This document shows, in pieces, positions 33,029 to 34,452 of a DNA stretch of 34,452 bases. Both the position numbers and the translations under genes were made by a program. The notes under the pieces are model-generated. The model was not told the origin of the DNA. It did not search any database and saw only the letters and a list, made by a program, of their open reading frames with translations. Numbering within the stretch: the stretch's first letter is position 1; every line of letters starts with the position of its first letter. Location of the stretch: NCBI GenBank assembly GCA_028749115.1, contig JAQURD010000014.1:6676-41127 (forward strand), written 5' to 3'. This DNA is from Acidobacteriota bacterium. GTDB taxonomy: Bacteria > Acidobacteriota > Aminicenantia > Aminicenantales > Saccharicenantaceae.

Positions 33029-34452
33029 CTTGGCCTCCCAACCAATTTTCCTTTACTTATGGCATAGATATCATCAGTCACCATCTCGAAAGAGATAGGC
33101 CGGCCCTCAGCTCTTGCTCTTTCGTTTAGCCGCTCCCGGTGATAAGCCATGATTTCGTCGCTTAACGGCAAGTTACCCTGATTGAAAATTCTAATAAAAC
33201 CTTCATTATCTCTCATGGGAATAATTTTTCCCTGATTATAGATAGAAGGGGCAAAAGGAATATCCAGGATCCCGGCTTCAAAGGCAGCTACGGTGCCAGC
33301 AGATGGATCTCCTCTGCCCAGCTCATACACTTTATCCATCAAACAATGGACCTCTTTTTTAATCAGCTCAAGCTCAGTCCGGATTGATTCAGGTGGCAGG
33401 ACAATCTGATCTTCCACCATATTAATCGCCTGACGTGTCGCCCTGAGCCCCTGGGCATTAGCTTCTTTAGTCGGGATGCCCATGGCCTCATGAGGAGATT
33501 TGACAATGACCTTCTCCGCGCCCGACAGCCTGGCGACAAGGGCACCAAAAGCAATGACCGAAAAGGCTTTGGCCTCATCTTCGGGAAAACCACCCATCCA
33601 TTGATGGAAAACTGTGGTCAATTCAAAATCGTCAAAGCCAGCTTGATGAAAATAGTCTTCGGCCAGTTCCCGGAGAGAGGCTATAGCGGCCACATCCTGA
33701 ATAATGTTGCCGCCCTGCCCATATCCCAGGGTAACAGACTTAACACCCTGTCTAAGGGCCAGTAATCCTTCTATGATCCCGGAAGCGATAGAAATGCATG
33801 GCGGGACTAAAGTGCCAGTCAGAGGTCCGAATGGCTCACGATTTATTTTGACTCCATTTTCTTCATACAGGCCAACCAGGCGGTCAACATACTGCCAGTC
33901 CCGCAGCGATTTTTCAACAGGCACTCGTTTAGCATAAGGAATATTATAGGAAATGCCCCCTCCTTCAAAACTGGTAAAGCCGGCAGCCAAAGTAATCTCT
34001 GCCAGCAGGCGGGCATCGGGTGTTCCATGACGGATCTGCAAGGGCTTGCTGAGGCTTTCCACTACCCGGCGGCAGCCTTCAACTCCATAATTAACTGCCG
34101 GAAAGCCGTTGAGCATCGAGGTTCCGGCCTGTTTTGATTTTTCAATTCCTTTTTCTGCCTCTTCATACCTGTTCTGTCTGGTATAGGCATCAATCGTCGT
34201 CGGCAGCAGGTCCGCCTGGCCTTCAGTTTCCAGATAGCGCAGAAGTTTAATATGATCATCTATCAAGGCCACGCCAGCCCGGGGCTGAAGCATAGTCTGG
34301 CGTTTTTTTCTAGCTTTGCTCATGACCAGGGCAAAGCGTCTCTCCTCTGGAATTGTCCGGTGGAATTTTAGGCCCTCTTCTATCGAGACATTCCGGCCGG
34401 TCGGCCAGGTCTGCAGGATATCTTTTCTTATTTCATAGAATTCCTTCAGGTC
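33025..34452 (-). CDS. glmE: Glutamate mutase (methylaspartate mutase) epsilon subunit, 5' end cut by window
   Basis: The large B12-enzyme subunit that, with GlmS, rearranges L-glutamate to (2S,3S)-3-methylaspartate. The frame is open to the window edge. A Met at 34323 is internal, because residues upstream of it (LQTWPTG, IPEERRFA) match the normal GlmE N-terminus. Recognisable segments are QPRAGVALIDDH, TIDAYTRQNRYEEAE, GGGISYNIPYAK, INREPFGPLTGTLVPP, TVFHQWMGGFP and the VGRP end. About 476 residues are visible; full GlmE has about 480, so only a few are missing. It is the first gene of the operon inside the window; glmS and glmL would be expected just to the right. Confidence 0.96.
   Translation of the reverse strand, partial: DLKEFYEIRKDILQTWPTGRNVSIEEGLKFHRTIPEERRFALVMSKARKKRQTMLQPRAGVALIDDHIKLLRYLETEGQADLLPTTIDAYTRQNRYEEAEKGIEKSKQAGTSMLNGFPAVNYGVEGCRRVVESLSKPLQIRHGTPDARLLAEITLAAGFTSFEGGGISYNIPYAKRVPVEKSLRDWQYVDRLVGLYEENGVKINREPFGPLTGTLVPPCISIASGIIEGLLALRQGVKSVTLGYGQGGNIIQDVAAIASLRELAEDYFHQAGFDDFELTTVFHQWMGGFPEDEAKAFSVIAFGALVARLSGAEKVIVKSPHEAMGIPTKEANAQGLRATRQAINMVEDQIVLPPESIRTELELIKKEVHCLMDKVYELGRGDPSAGTVAAFEAGILDIPFAPSIYNQGKIIPMRDNEGFIRIFNQGNLPLSDEIMAYHRERLNERARAEGRPISFEMVTDDIYAISKGKLVGRPR

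Noticed and set aside
1-34452. CRISPR arrays, tRNA/rRNA genes, insertion sequences
   Set aside because: I looked for repeat-spacer patterns, T-loop-like segments and transposase motifs and saw none; a tRNAscan or covariance-model search would settle small RNAs.
34324-34452. Separate gene upstream of the Met at 34323
   Set aside because: The 43 codons to the window edge are in frame and match the normal GlmE N-terminus, so they belong to glmE.

Overview
The window looks like chromosomal DNA of an uncultivated, probably anaerobic bacterium. Supporting signs are a glutamate mutase/methylaspartate pathway (normally B12-dependent), a class I Fe-S fumarase-type hydratase, an Fe-S old-yellow-enzyme-type reductase followed by rubredoxin, and no respiratory oxidase. 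The gene style (FecR protein with a Trp/Tyr-rich tail, an Agl23-like GT39 protein, a rhomboid-TPR protein, a 3-keto-glycoside locus) reminds me of Candidatus Aminicenantes. That is a guess from gene content, not a proven placement.

Left part (1-12.1 kb) is accessory. It has a rhomboid protease with TPR-like tail (cut by the window edge), an arsenite methyltransferase facing a secreted Cys/Met/His-rich protein, and then a decayed locus. That locus holds a Tat-exported Gfo/Idh/MocA oxidoreductase with three frameshifts and a HEAT-repeat plus DUF1080 (3-keto-disaccharide hydrolase) gene with a frameshift in its signal peptide and an in-frame TGA. Together they would oxidise a sugar at C3 and cleave the 3-keto-glycoside. 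An AT-richer two-gene cassette follows (EVE-like plus PD-(D/E)XK nuclease, with a small overlapping partner), then a truncated inorganic pyrophosphatase, CysQ, and a HTH/Fic-Doc toxin-antitoxin pair. The pair is preceded by three 14-bp palindromes spaced exactly 28 bp apart.

The middle part (12.1-25.2 kb) carries metabolism and housekeeping: an NADH:flavin oxidoreductase with rubredoxin, a class II aldolase, an Agl23-like GT39 membrane protein, and the conserved operon rpsP-kphA-rimM-trmD-rplS-rnhB. A large TPR protein is translationally coupled to the end of that operon. Two unrecognised ORFs run divergently from it.

The right part (25.2-34.5 kb) has a FecR-domain protein and then a tight minus-strand operon read from the right edge: glmE, methylaspartate ammonia-lyase, an AtuA-family protein, a DUF4387 protein, a P-loop/alanyl-tRNA-synthetase-SAD-like protein, and a class I fumarase-type hydratase. 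This converts glutamate to 3-methylaspartate, mesaconate and probably citramalate. Three of its six genes have no assigned step, which makes it the most interesting metabolic system here. The EVE-nuclease pair is the best candidate for an undescribed defence module.
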